Assembly: GCA_023230855.1 (NCBI GenBank)
Contig: JALNWQ010000003.1
Coordinates: 248,001-312,000, forward strand
DNA from: Solirubrobacteraceae bacterium
GTDB lineage: Bacteria; Actinomycetota; Thermoleophilia; Solirubrobacterales; Solirubrobacteraceae
Length of the DNA stretch: 64,000 nt
Reading direction: 5' to 3'
Shown: piece by piece, positions 1 to 7,424 of the stretch
Numbering within the stretch: position 1 is the first letter of the stretch
Layout of the letters: every line of letters starts with the position of its first letter
Translations under genes and position numbers: made by a program
The notes under the pieces: model-generated
What the model was told of the DNA's origin: nothing
What the model saw: only the letters and a program-made list of their open reading frames with translations
Databases searched by the model: none

Positions 1-1
1 G

Positions 2-571
2 CTGCAGCGGTTCGCCCAGTGGGTGCCGGGCCTCGAGGACGCGTCGGCGTTCATGTACATCAACTTCCAGAGCACCGTGACGTTCGGGGCGATGGCGTAC
101 ATCTACATCGCCCACAACCGGGCGTTCGGGTTCGTGCGCAACATGTTCATCGTGGCGTGGTTCATCGCGCTCACGTGCTACGTCCTGCTGCCGACCGCCC
201 CGCCGCGCCTCGTGCCCGGCCTGGGCCTCGAGGACTCGCTGGTGAACTTCACCGGCATCCCGCACGACGACGAGACGGTGAACAACCTCTTCAACCCGTA
301 CGCGGCGGTGCCGTCGATGCACGTCGGGTTCGCGCTCATGATCGGCATCCCGCTCGCGCGGCTGTCGGCGCGGCGCTTCACGCGGTGGTTCTGGGCGCTC
401 TACCCGCTGGCGGTGACGTTCGTCGTCATGGCGACCGGCAACCACTTCTTCCTCGACGCCGTCTTCGGGGCGATGACGGTCGGCGTCGCCGCGCTCGCGG
501 CCCGCAACCTCGGCCGGCTGCGACCGGACGCCTGGCGGTTCCGCACCGCCTCCGGCCAGCAAGCGTCCTAG
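2..571 (+). CDS. PAP2-superfamily membrane phosphatase/inositolphosphotransferase-like protein, 5' truncated
   Basis: The reading frame is open from the first bases of the window, so the N-terminus lies upstream; about 189 residues are seen. It has at least four hydrophobic segments and the two best-conserved PAP2 motifs, PSMHVGFA near the middle (motif 2, catalytic His) and GNHFFLDAVFG (motif 3, His and Asp). Proteins of this family sit in the membrane and transfer or hydrolyse phosphate esters of lipids; the P(S/T)MH plus GNHFFLD form resembles the Aur1/Ipt1-like (PAP2_3) branch. The substrate cannot be told from sequence. A hairpin at 652-669 follows the stop. GTG 23 is an internal codon, not a convincing start. 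Confidence 0.8.
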   Translation: MQRFAQWVPGLEDASAFMYINFQSTVTFGAMAYIYIAHNRAFGFVRNMFIVAWFIALTCYVLLPTAPPRLVPGLGLEDSLVNFTGIPHDDETVNNLFNPYAAVPSMHVGFALMIGIPLARLSARRFTRWFWALYPLAVTFVVMATGNHFFLDAVFGAMTVGVAALAARNLGRLRPDAWRFRTASGQQAS

Positions 572-651
572 GCGCAGGCGACGATGGTCGGCGTGGCGCG
601 CACCCGATCGTCCTGCCCCGTCGTGCGCCCGCCCGCACCGTCGACCGTCGT

Positions 652-669
652 CGTGGCGGTCCCGCCACG
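652..669 (+). terminator. Hairpin downstream of the PAP2 gene
   Basis: Seven-base-pair perfect stem (CGTGGCG / CGCCACG) with a 4-base loop, about 80 bases after the PAP2 stop codon. There is no T-tract. It may end the PAP2 transcript. Confidence 0.35.
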
Positions 670-737
670 TCCCACGACGCGCGACGCACGGTGGCCTCGC
701 CCGTCCGCCGTCGCGTCCCGTTCTCCTTCCCCGAGGT

Positions 738-781
738 CCTTGCAGCACGGCTTGCTGCATCCGGCAACCCGCGCTGCAAGG
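738..781 (+). promoter_or_regulatory. Alternative overlapping hairpins in the leader of the UDG-fold gene
   Basis: CCTTGCAGC (738-746) can pair perfectly with GCTGCAAGG (773-781). The overlapping TGCAGCA (741-747) can instead pair perfectly with TGCTGCA (753-759). The two stems exclude each other. They lie 39 bases before the ATG at 820, so a switching or attenuating leader is possible but unproven. Confidence 0.3.
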
Positions 782-819
782 GCAAGGGCGGCCCGGCGAT
801 CGGGCCAAATCACGTCGCG

Positions 820-1419
820 ATGCCCGTGACCGACGACGAGATCCGCCACAAGTACCTCGATCGCGCCATTCGCGAGATCAACGCGCTCAACCACGAGGTG
901 CTGGACGACGAGCGCTGGGAGGCGTCCGACGTCCTACCGGTCGTCGGCTCCGGCCATCCACAGGCCGACATCATGCTCCTCAAGCACCACGCGTCGGCGG
1001 AGGAGCTCGAGGCCGGCGTCGCGTTCTACGGGCGCGCCGGGACCGCGGTGCTGAAGAGCCTGACCCGCCTGGGGATCGACCCGACGACGATCTACGGCAC
1101 GCTGTGCGACAAGTCGCCCGACGGCGACGACGACGATCCACGCCAGGACGAGTGGCTGCGGGCCGAGTTCGCGATCGTCCAGCCCCGGATCGTCGTGGTG
1201 ATGGGCGACGACGCGCTGGATCGCCTCAACGCGCTCGGGCTGCCGTTGGCGCAGCCGATCCGCGACCTTCCGGGGATCGTGCAGCGCCTCACGCCGTCGT
1301 GCGAGGCGCTCCTCACCCCGGCGATCGACGACGCGCTGGACGAGCTCCAGGCCAAGCAGACGTTCTGGAGCGCGTTCCGGGAGCTCGGGACGTGGCACGC
1401 ATCGCTGCCCCCGTACTGA
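820..1419 (+). CDS. Uracil-DNA-glycosylase-fold protein with degenerate active site
   Basis: 199 residues starting at the ATG after a non-coding leader; the open frame extends upstream but loses coding character there. The order of blocks follows family 4 UDGs: a strand with PQADIM, a FYGRAGTAVLKSL block matching the family's FVGRAG helix, and a buried strand IVQPRIVVVMGDDAL. However, the family's GEAPG catalytic/water-binding motif is replaced by LKHHAS, the four iron-sulfur cysteines are not present in the usual places, and the HPS loop reads TPSCEAL. The C-terminus ends in LPPY. Classical uracil excision is therefore doubtful; it may bind DNA or be a divergent lineage-specific enzyme. Its 3' end overlaps the next gene by 28 bases, suggesting co-expression. 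Confidence 0.65.
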   Translation: MPVTDDEIRHKYLDRAIREINALNHEVLDDERWEASDVLPVVGSGHPQADIMLLKHHASAEELEAGVAFYGRAGTAVLKSLTRLGIDPTTIYGTLCDKSPDGDDDDPRQDEWLRAEFAIVQPRIVVVMGDDALDRLNALGLPLAQPIRDLPGIVQRLTPSCEALLTPAIDDALDELQAKQTFWSAFRELGTWHASLPPY

Positions 1420-2102
1420 TCCTCGCCGCCTACGCCGCGCTGCTGCTCGGCGCGGGCGCCCTGCCGGAGCTCACCCCGCCACCGCGCGCGGCGATGGTCG
1501 CGGTGCTCGGGCCGATGGCGTTGCTCGGGCTCCTCGCGCACCGGGTCGGGGAGCTCGCGGACCGGCCGCGGATCATCGTGGCCATCGCGGTCGCGGGGGC
1601 GTTCCTCCTCGGCGCGCTGGACCCGGACTCCGCCCGGGGGAGCGCGGTCCTGGCCGGGACGCTCCTGGCGCTACCGCTCGGCGCGCTCTTCGCCCGCACC
1701 TTCGACGAGGGGGCGTTCGTCGTCCTGCTGCCCGTCGTGGTGGCCGTCATCGACATCGCCGCGTCGATCGGCTCGGGCGCCGATCAGGCGTGGCCGGCGC
1801 TCGTCGGCGACGGGGACCGTCTGACGCTGCTCCTGCCGTCGTGGGGCGCCGACACCGCGGCCGGCAGCATCACCCTGCCCGCGGTCCTGTTGCTCGGAGC
1901 GCTGCAGACGTACGCGGCCCGGGAGCGGCTGCGGCCCGCCGGCGCCGCGGTCGGCATGACCGTGGGCCTCATCGGCGCGTACCTCGTCGAGTGGCGGTTC
2001 GACCGTGCCGCCCCGCAGCTCGCGTTCGTCGCGATCGGATTCCTCGTCGCCACGAGCGACGTCCTGCCGCGGTGGGCGCGGTCGGGACGGTTGTGGGGGT
2101 AG
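1392..2102 (+). CDS. Polytopic membrane protein of unknown function
   Basis: 236 residues from the GTG at 1392, which overlaps the end of the UDG-fold gene by 28 bases and begins directly with a hydrophobic segment (MARIAAPVLIL). About seven or eight predicted transmembrane stretches fill the chain, separated by short loops with Asp and Arg. I recognise no family motif. The tight overlap with the preceding gene suggests translational coupling. A membrane-integrity or CAAX-protease-like role cannot be supported: the paired Glu/His motifs of that family are not seen. Confidence 0.7.
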   Translation: MARIAAPVLILAAYAALLLGAGALPELTPPPRAAMVAVLGPMALLGLLAHRVGELADRPRIIVAIAVAGAFLLGALDPDSARGSAVLAGTLLALPLGALFARTFDEGAFVVLLPVVVAVIDIAASIGSGADQAWPALVGDGDRLTLLLPSWGADTAAGSITLPAVLLLGALQTYAARERLRPAGAAVGMTVGLIGAYLVEWRFDRAAPQLAFVAIGFLVATSDVLPRWARSGRLWG

Positions 2103-2205
2103 CGCGCGGCCGTGCGCCGGCCACCCGATCCGGGCCGGACCGAGGGTGGCCGCATCGGCGCCGCCCGGCCGCCGGCCCGGCGCGCCCCCGGGACCGCGCC
2201 GGGCC

Positions 2206-3177
2206 TCACCCCAGGTCGAGGACGACCTTGCCGAGCTTGCCGCCCGCGGTGAACCGGTCGTAGGCATCGGCGACGTCGTCGAGCGGGTGGACACCGGCGA
2301 CCGGCACGGTGAGCGCGCCGCGCTCGACGAGCGGCAGCAGCTCGCGCTCGACCGCCCGGGCGACGGCGGCCTTCTCCTCCAGCGGGCGGGCACGCAGGGT
2401 CGAGCCCATGATCCGGGCCCGGGAGCCCATGAGCGCCAGGAGGTTCACCTGCGCCTTGAACCCGCCGCCGACGCCGATGACGACGATCCGCCCGCCGGTC
2501 GCCAGGCGGCCGACGTCGGCCTCGACGTCCGGCGCGCCGACGAGCTCGAGGACGACGTCGTGGCGGGCGGGTGCCCCGGCGGCGCGCGCGCCGTCGCGGT
2601 CGGCGAGCACGTCGGGGGTGAGCACGACGTCGGCGCCGAGCGCGCGCAGCGCGTCGTGGTGCTCGGCGTGACGGGCGGTCGCGGTGACGTGCGCCCCGAT
2701 CGCCCGGCCGATCTGGATCGCGGCGGTCCCGACCCCGCCGGCGGCCCCGTGGACGAGGAGCTGCTCACCGGGGCGCAGGCCGGCCTGGGTGACGAGCGCG
2801 TCGTGGGCGGTGCTGAACGTCTCGCTGAACCCGCCGGCGGCCGGCCAGTCCAGCGCGCGCGGGACCGGGGTGACCTGGCGCTCGTGGACGACGAGCCGCT
2901 CACCCTGGCCCCCGCCTCCGACGATCCCCATGACGCGGTCGCCGACCGCGAACCGGCCGGCGTCCCGTCCGAGCGCCTCGACCTCCCCGGCGAACTCCAG
3001 GCCCGGGATGTCGGCCGGGCTGCCGGGCGGCGCCGGGTACGCCCCCTTGCGCTGCAGGATGTCCGCGCCGTTGAGCCCGGCGGCCCGCACCCGGACGAGC
3101 AGCTCGCCCGTCCCGGGCGTCGGGTCGGGGTGCTCCTCGACGACGATCTGTCCCTCGCGGACGGTGGCGGCGCGCAT
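2206..3177 (-). CDS. NAD(P)H:quinone oxidoreductase, PIG3-like MDR family
   Basis: 323 residues of zinc-independent medium-chain dehydrogenase/reductase. The N-terminal GroES-like domain carries RVRAAGLNGADILQRKGAYP, the family hallmark; the Rossmann domain carries HGAAGGVGTAAIQIGRAIGA, the NADP-binding AxxGxG motif; the C-terminus ends GKLGKVVLDLG. Such enzymes reduce quinones in the cytosol with NADPH. The ATG at 3177 is chosen because a -10 hexamer (TAGCGT on the minus strand, 3185-3190) ends seven bases before it, suggesting a leaderless mRNA; the frame stays open further upstream. It is divergent from csaA. The substrate is not known; a general NADPH-dependent alkene reductase is an alternative. 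Confidence 0.85.
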   Translation of the reverse strand: MRAATVREGQIVVEEHPDPTPGTGELLVRVRAAGLNGADILQRKGAYPAPPGSPADIPGLEFAGEVEALGRDAGRFAVGDRVMGIVGGGGQGERLVVHERQVTPVPRALDWPAAGGFSETFSTAHDALVTQAGLRPGEQLLVHGAAGGVGTAAIQIGRAIGAHVTATARHAEHHDALRALGADVVLTPDVLADRDGARAAGAPARHDVVLELVGAPDVEADVGRLATGGRIVVIGVGGGFKAQVNLLALMGSRARIMGSTLRARPLEEKAAVARAVERELLPLVERGALTVPVAGVHPLDDVADAYDRFTAGGKLGKVVLDLG

Positions 3178-3184
3178 GGACGTC

Positions 3185-3239
3185 ACGCTAACGCGAGGCT
3201 CGGGGGTCCGACTCCCGACCGATCGCGGGTCGCTACGGT
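3185..3239. promoter_or_regulatory. Divergent promoters for the quinone oxidoreductase and csaA genes
   Basis: Minus-strand TAGCGT (3185-3190) ends 7 bases before the ATG at 3177. Plus-strand TACGGT (3234-3239) ends 6 bases before the GTG at 3246. Both have the geometry of leaderless transcripts. No clear -35 boxes. Confidence 0.5.
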
Positions 3240-3245
3240 CGTCCC

Positions 3246-3590
3246 GTGCCGCCACCAGCCGAGATCACGGTCGACCACCTCGCCGCCGTCGACCTGCGGG
3301 TCGGCACGATCGTCGCGGTGGAGCCGTTCCCCGAGGCCCGCAGGCCGGCGTGGAAGCTGACGGTCGACCTGGGACCGGAGCTCGGCGCCCGCCGGTCCTC
3401 GGCCCAGATCACCCACTACCCGGCCGACGACCTGCTGGGCCGCCAGGTGGTGGTGGTCGCGAACCTCCCGCCGCGCCAGGTGGGCCCCGTGCGCTCCGAG
3501 GTCCTCGTGCTCGGCGCCCTGGACCCAAGGCACGGCGTGGTGCTGCTGCGGCCCGACGCCCCGGTCGAGGACGGATCGCGGATCGCCTGA
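3246..3590 (+). CDS. csaA: CsaA-type tRNA-binding domain protein
   Basis: 114 residues forming a single OB-fold tRNA-binding domain. The family signature is clear: VDLRVGTIVAVEPFPEARRPAWKL near the N-terminus, then SSAQITHYP and LLGRQVVVVANLPPR, with LRPDAPV near the end. CsaA is a cytosolic protein with reported chaperone and tRNA-binding activity; length matches the usual 108-115 residues. The GTG start is fixed by a -10 hexamer six bases upstream. The gene stands alone, divergent from an oxidoreductase. The motif placement leaves little doubt about the family; the physiological role is less certain. Confidence 0.88.
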   Translation: MPPPAEITVDHLAAVDLRVGTIVAVEPFPEARRPAWKLTVDLGPELGARRSSAQITHYPADDLLGRQVVVVANLPPRQVGPVRSEVLVLGALDPRHGVVLLRPDAPVEDGSRIA

Positions 3591-3717
3591 GCGTCGGGCA
3601 CGACGCGCGCCGCCGCGCCGCCGACCCGGCGCCGCGATCCCTACGGCGTCGTCACCGACCACCGGTCGCCCGCCGGTCGGGTCCCCGCCGCGATCGCGCG
3701 TGTGGACCGGGCCCTGA

Positions 3718-5295
3718 TCAGCCCACCCGGTCGAGCACCGACACGCACTCCACGTGCGGGGTCTGCGGGAAGAGGTCGACCGGGCGGACCCTGCGCAGGA
3801 CGTAGCCGGCCTCGACGAGGCGGGCGGCGTCGGGGGCCAGGGTCGTCGGGTTGCACGACACGTAGACGATCCGCCTGGGGGCGGCCTCGGCGATCCGGCG
3901 GCACACCCGTGGACCGAGCCCGGCCCGCGGCGGGTCGACGACGAGGACGTCCGGCCGGCCGGCCCGCTCGACGGCGTCCGGCAGGCCGATCCGGGCGTCG
4001 GCGGCCATGAACCGGGCGTTGCGGACGTCGTTGATCGCCGCGTTGTGGAGCGCGTCCTGGATCGAGTCCTCGACGATCTCCACCCCGACGAGCTCGCCGA
4101 CCCGCGACGCCATCGACAGCCCGACCGACCCGCTGCCGCAGTACAGGTCGAAGAGGCGCTCCCAACCCTCGAGCCCCGCGTACTCCTGCGCGAGGGCGTA
4201 GAGCCGCTCGGCCATCACGGTGTTCGTCTGGAAGAAGCCCTCGGGGCTGATCCGCAGTCGCAGGTCCGACATCTCCTCGTGGAGGTAGGGGTCACCCGCG
4301 ACGACCTCGGTGTCGCCGCCGTAGGTCGTCTCCCCCACGCTGTCGATCCGCGTCCACAGCACCCCGGTCAGGGGCTGGTCGAGCGCCTCGTGCAGGTGCG
4401 ACGCCAGACGGTCGACGTCGAACTCGCCGGGGCTCGTCACGAGCCGGACCTGGGCCTCGCCGGTGCGGATCCCCTCGCGGACGACGAGGTTGCGGAGGAA
4501 CCCCTCGTTCGTGCGGCGGTCGTACGCCGACAGGCCCTCCTGCGCGCACCACGCGTGGACGGCGCGGCGGATCGCGTTGCCGCGCTCCGTCGCCAGGAGG
4601 CAGTCCTCGACGTGGACGATCGTCTCCCACGACCCGGCGGCGTGGAACCCGCAGAGCAGCGTCCCGTCCGGGCCGGCGCCGAACGAGTACTCGAGCTTGT
4701 TGCGGTAGCGCCACCGCTCCTCGGCGGGCACGATCTCCTCGATCTCGACGTCGGCGTGGCCGCCGAGCCGGCGCATCGCGTCCTCGACCTGCGCCTGCTT
4801 GATCCGCAGCTGGTGCTCGTAGGTGATGACCTGCCACGGCGCGCCCGGGTGGTCGGCGACCGGGTCGATCCGGTCGGGCGACGCGTCGAGCAGCTCGACG
4901 ACGAGCGCCTCGCCGTAGTCGCGCTTGCGCTTCGTGATCCGCGCGCGGACGCGGTCGCCGGGGATGCCGCCGCGGACGAAGACGACCCAGCCCTCGGGCG
5001 TGCGGGCGACGCCGTTGCCGCCGTGGGCGAAGTCGTCGACGCGCAGCTCGACGACCTCGCCGCGCTGCGGGCGGGGCGGGCGCTGGCGCCTGGCGGGGGC
5101 GGCGTCGGAGGACGCGGCGTCCGCCGGGTCCCCGGCGCCGGTCGTCGCGGCCCCGCCGGCGGCGGCCGTCGGGTCCGTCGGGACGTCCGATGCGGCGTCG
5201 TCCGTCACGCGGGCCGGCGGGGCATCGCGGGTGACGCGGTCCTCGGCCGAGGCGGCCGGGGTCTTCTGGGGTTCGGGCGTCGCGTCCTCGGCCAT
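3718..5295 (-). CDS. 23S rRNA/tRNA uracil-5-methyltransferase family (RlmD/TrmA type), no Fe-S cysteines
   Basis: 525 residues. A 75-residue Ala/Asp/Pro-rich low-complexity leader precedes a TRAM domain (about 77-137), followed by the class I SAM methyltransferase with FDLYCGSGSVGL (SAM loop), VVDPPRAGL and the catalytic-cysteine motif YVSCNPTTLAPD, ending FPQTPHVECVSVL. These mark the RlmD/TrmA/RlmC family that converts uridine to 5-methyluridine in rRNA or tRNA. Just after the TRAM domain, where RlmD carries four iron-sulfur cysteines, this protein reads ADHPGAPWQVITYEHQL with no cysteine. Start chosen at ATG 5295, with CACCCT ending six bases upstream; the open frame continues further but is non-coding in character. 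Target RNA unknown. Confidence 0.85.
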   Translation of the reverse strand: MAEDATPEPQKTPAASAEDRVTRDAPPARVTDDAASDVPTDPTAAAGGAATTGAGDPADAASSDAAPARRQRPPRPQRGEVVELRVDDFAHGGNGVARTPEGWVVFVRGGIPGDRVRARITKRKRDYGEALVVELLDASPDRIDPVADHPGAPWQVITYEHQLRIKQAQVEDAMRRLGGHADVEIEEIVPAEERWRYRNKLEYSFGAGPDGTLLCGFHAAGSWETIVHVEDCLLATERGNAIRRAVHAWCAQEGLSAYDRRTNEGFLRNLVVREGIRTGEAQVRLVTSPGEFDVDRLASHLHEALDQPLTGVLWTRIDSVGETTYGGDTEVVAGDPYLHEEMSDLRLRISPEGFFQTNTVMAERLYALAQEYAGLEGWERLFDLYCGSGSVGLSMASRVGELVGVEIVEDSIQDALHNAAINDVRNARFMAADARIGLPDAVERAGRPDVLVVDPPRAGLGPRVCRRIAEAAPRRIVYVSCNPTTLAPDAARLVEAGYVLRRVRPVDLFPQTPHVECVSVLDRVG

Positions 5296-5376
5296 CGCGC
5301 AAGGGTGGCACGGTCGCGCGCGGGACGCCGATCCGCCCCTTCGCGGGCCCTCCGGAACCAATCCCGACCGAATCGG

Positions 5377-5406
5377 TTGCCATTCGGCGGCGAGATGCGC
5401 TAGGTT
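5377..5406 (+). promoter_or_regulatory. Sigma-70-like promoter for the 5.4-5.7 kb transcript
   Basis: TTGCCA (5377-5382), an 18-base spacer and TAGGTT (5401-5406), with transcription expected to start near 5413. Most promoters in this window show no -35, so a recognisable one here is notable. The -35 lies inside an inverted repeat CCGAAT...ATTCGG (5368-5387). Confidence 0.55.
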
Positions 5407-5412
5407 TCTCCG

Positions 5413-5697
5413 CGGTCGCCGAGTAAGGGTGACCTTACTCCCAGCGATGACCAGCGTTCCGACCACCACCGCCGCGGCCTGCTCCGCCATGACCGTCGGT
5501 CCCGAGAGGGACCGCGGACCCGCGGGCCGCGATGGTGACCGGAGCGTCGATCACGGCACCACCGCGATCACACACCGGCGTTCGGCCGACGGCGCGACCC
5601 GCCGTCGGATGCCCGTCCGTCTGGGGCCCAACAGCGCACCCGGGTATTGAGGGATGCACGGGAGTGGCGTCCGGCTCCTGCGGGAGCCGGACGCCAC
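5413..5697 (+). ncRNA. Candidate structured non-coding RNA
   Basis: A self-contained unit between two minus-strand genes, with its own promoter and a terminator-like hairpin. Five strong stems follow in order: 5421-5440, 8 bp with a GUGA (GNRA) loop; 5497-5514, 7 bp with a GAGA (GNRA) loop; 5549-5569, 7 of 8 pairs with a CACCA loop; 5586-5608, perfect 9 bp with a CGACC loop; 5664-5697, perfect 15 bp closed by a C(UGCG)G UNCG tetraloop. An overlapping 67-codon frame (5447-5650) exists, but its third-position GC is about 82 percent against over 95 percent in neighbouring genes, and it has no ribosome binding site. I do not recognise RNase P, tmRNA, SRP or 6S RNA features. An operator plus small protein remains the alternative. 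Confidence 0.5.
5664..5697 (+). terminator. 15-bp perfect hairpin with UNCG tetraloop
   Basis: GTGGCGTCCGGCTCC (5664-5678) and its exact complement (5683-5697) around the loop TGCG. It starts 13 bases after the last in-frame stop of the overlapping small frame. No T-tract, as usual for terminators of very GC-rich actinobacteria. Confidence 0.65.
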
Positions 5698-5780
5698 GAC
5701 GCGCCCCGCCTCGTCCCCGGCCCGTCGACGCCCGACGCCGCGCCACCCCGCCGGAGCGGCCCCGACCGCCCACGGGTCCC

Positions 5781-5845
5781 GGTCGTCCGGCGCGGGAGCT
5801 ACGCGACGCAGGTCGTCCGGCGCGTGATCTAGGCGACGCAGGTCG
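5781..5845. repeat. Tandem 30-bp duplication of the 3' end of the downstream minus-strand gene
   Basis: Two adjacent 30-bp units (5781-5810 and 5811-5840) match at 27 of 30 positions, with five bases of a third unit. The proximal unit contains the stop codon and last codons (TCVA) of the minus-strand gene ending at 5829; the distal unit holds a second in-frame copy of that ending. It looks like a slippage or duplication event at the gene's 3' end. Confidence 0.7.
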
Positions 5846-6332
5846 ACCCGACGACCGCGACGAGCAGCACCCCCACCGCGACCGGCGTCACGACGAGCGG
5901 CACGAGCCACCGCCGCCGCGCCAGCGCCGCGACGCCGCACCCGACCGCGACGAGCGCCAGGCCGACGGCGAGCGCCCGCATCGTCCGGTAGGGGGCGTCG
6001 GATCCCGCGTAGCACTCCGGGCGCACCTCGATCCCGACACGGACGAGCACGACCGCCGTCGCGACCGCCACCACCGCCGTCCGGGCGACCGTCGGCATCG
6101 ACGTGACGCGGTCGCGGATCCACGACGGCGCCAGGCGCACCGCGATCGCGACGAGCGCGACGACGCCGAGCGCCCCGCCGATCCGCTCGGCGGCCGATCC
6201 CCCACCCGCGAGCACGGGCGTCACCACGGCGACCGTCGACGCGACGACGACCGACCAACCCGGAGGCACCGGCGGTCCGGGCCGGCGTCGTCGTCCGGGT
6301 GGGCGTCGTCGTCCGGTCGACACGCCCCCCAC
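5829..6332 (-). CDS. Small polytopic membrane protein of unknown function
   Basis: 167 residues beginning with an Arg/Pro-rich cytoplasmic tail (RRRPPGRRRRPGPP), then four or five hydrophobic segments. A loop with two features, RPECYAGSDAPYRTM, precedes the last pair of segments, and the chain ends GSTCVA. No family is recognised. It lies nine bases behind argF on the same strand and is probably co-transcribed with it. The start is uncertain: GTG 6332 and GTG 6323 are both possible. The 3' end is duplicated just downstream. Confidence 0.6.
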   Translation of the reverse strand: MGGVSTGRRRPPGRRRRPGPPVPPGWSVVVASTVAVVTPVLAGGGSAAERIGGALGVVALVAIAVRLAPSWIRDRVTSMPTVARTAVVAVATAVVLVRVGIEVRPECYAGSDAPYRTMRALAVGLALVAVGCGVAALARRRWLVPLVVTPVAVGVLLVAVVGSTCVA

Positions 6333-6341
6333 GTCTCCCGG

Positions 6342-7277
6342 TCAGGCGAACGGCCCGGCCCGCAGGACCCACTCCAACAGGGCCTTCTGCGCGTGGCGGC
6401 GGTTCTCGGCCTGGTCCCAGATCCGCTGACGGTCGCCGTAGAGCACGTCGGCGGTGATCTCCTCGCCCGGGTGGGCGGGCAGGCAGTGCAGCGCGATCGC
6501 GCCGGGGGCGGCGGCGTCGAGCAGCGCGTCGTCGATCCGGTACGGGCCGAGCGCCGTCCGGCGCGCGTCCGCGGTCGACGCGTCATCGCCCATCGACACC
6601 CACACGTCGGCGTACAGCGCGTCGGCGCCGGCCACCCCGGTCCGGGGGTCGCGCTCGAGCGTCGCCGCCGTCTCGCCCGGATCCAGCTGGTAGTCGTCCG
6701 GGGCGACGACGACGACCTGCAGGCCGGCGATCGCCCCGACGAGCGCGAGCGACCGGGCGACGTTGTTGCCGTCCCCGACGTACGCCAGGCGCAGGTCGTC
6801 GAGGCCGCCGTCGGGACCGAGGCGGTCGGGGAACGCCTCCTGCAGCGTCAGCAGGTCGGCGACCGCCTGGCAGGGGTGGTGCCCGTCGGTGAGCAGGTTG
6901 ACGACGGGGATCGACCCCTCCGCCGCGAGCTCCTCGAGCAGCGCGTCGGCGTGGGTGCGGATCGCGACCGCGGCGACGTGACGCGACAGGACGAGCGCGG
7001 TGTCCTTCACCGACTCGCCACGGGAGAGCTGCATCTCGTCGGGGCGCAGCAGCAGCGACGTGGCGCCGAGCTCGGCCACGCCGACCTCCATCGACACGCG
7101 GGTGCGCGTCGACGGCTTCTGGAAGATCAGGGCGACCGACCGTCCGCGCAGCGCCGCCGGATGCTCCGGCTCCCGGCCCGCCGCCTGCGCGGCCTTCAGC
7201 GCGTGCGCGCGGCGCAGCACCGCGAGCAGGTCGTCACGACCGAGCTCGGTCCCGGTCAGGAGGTGGCGGGGGCTCAC
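6342..7277 (-). CDS. argF: Ornithine carbamoyltransferase
   Basis: 311 residues, the usual length. It catalyses carbamoyl phosphate plus ornithine to citrulline in arginine biosynthesis (cytosol, usually trimeric). Visible signatures are the carbamoyl-phosphate loop PSTRTR (residues 55-60), HHPCQAVADLLT (HPxQ about 134-137), YVGDGNNVARSL and the ornithine-site HCLPAHPGEEI. The HCLPAHPG rather than HCLP-plus-acetyl-loop pattern favours ornithine over acetylornithine or aspartate transcarbamylase. The GTG at 7277 is chosen over longer forms because TAGCGT ends seven bases upstream. No other arginine genes are nearby; only a membrane protein follows. Confidence 0.92.
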   Translation of the reverse strand: MSPRHLLTGTELGRDDLLAVLRRAHALKAAQAAGREPEHPAALRGRSVALIFQKPSTRTRVSMEVGVAELGATSLLLRPDEMQLSRGESVKDTALVLSRHVAAVAIRTHADALLEELAAEGSIPVVNLLTDGHHPCQAVADLLTLQEAFPDRLGPDGGLDDLRLAYVGDGNNVARSLALVGAIAGLQVVVVAPDDYQLDPGETAATLERDPRTGVAGADALYADVWVSMGDDASTADARRTALGPYRIDDALLDAAAPGAIALHCLPAHPGEEITADVLYGDRQRIWDQAENRRHAQKALLEWVLRAGPFA

Positions 7278-7363
7278 CGAAGGGACGCTAGCGGGCGGCC
7301 GGGGCGCGTGCCGCGGCGCGGGGCCGCATGCGCCGTCGGGCCCACCTGGCACCTGTGCCCCAG

Positions 7364-7410
7364 GCGCGTGGCGGATCCTGACCGCCCCGCGACCAGGATC
7401 CGCCACGCGC
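7364..7410 (-). terminator. 17-bp perfect hairpin terminator of the secreted propeller gene
   Basis: GCGCGTGGCGGATCCTG (7364-7380) and its exact complement (7394-7410) around a 13-base loop, 14 bases beyond the stop of the minus-strand gene at 7425. No T-tract. Confidence 0.7.
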
Positions 7411-7424
7411 GCCGGTGGCGACGC

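Noticed and set aside
5447..5650. 67-codon open frame after a promoter and palindrome
   Set aside because: Third-position GC near 82 percent is well below the neighbours, there is no ribosome binding site, and hairpins run through it. I treat the region as a structured RNA candidate.
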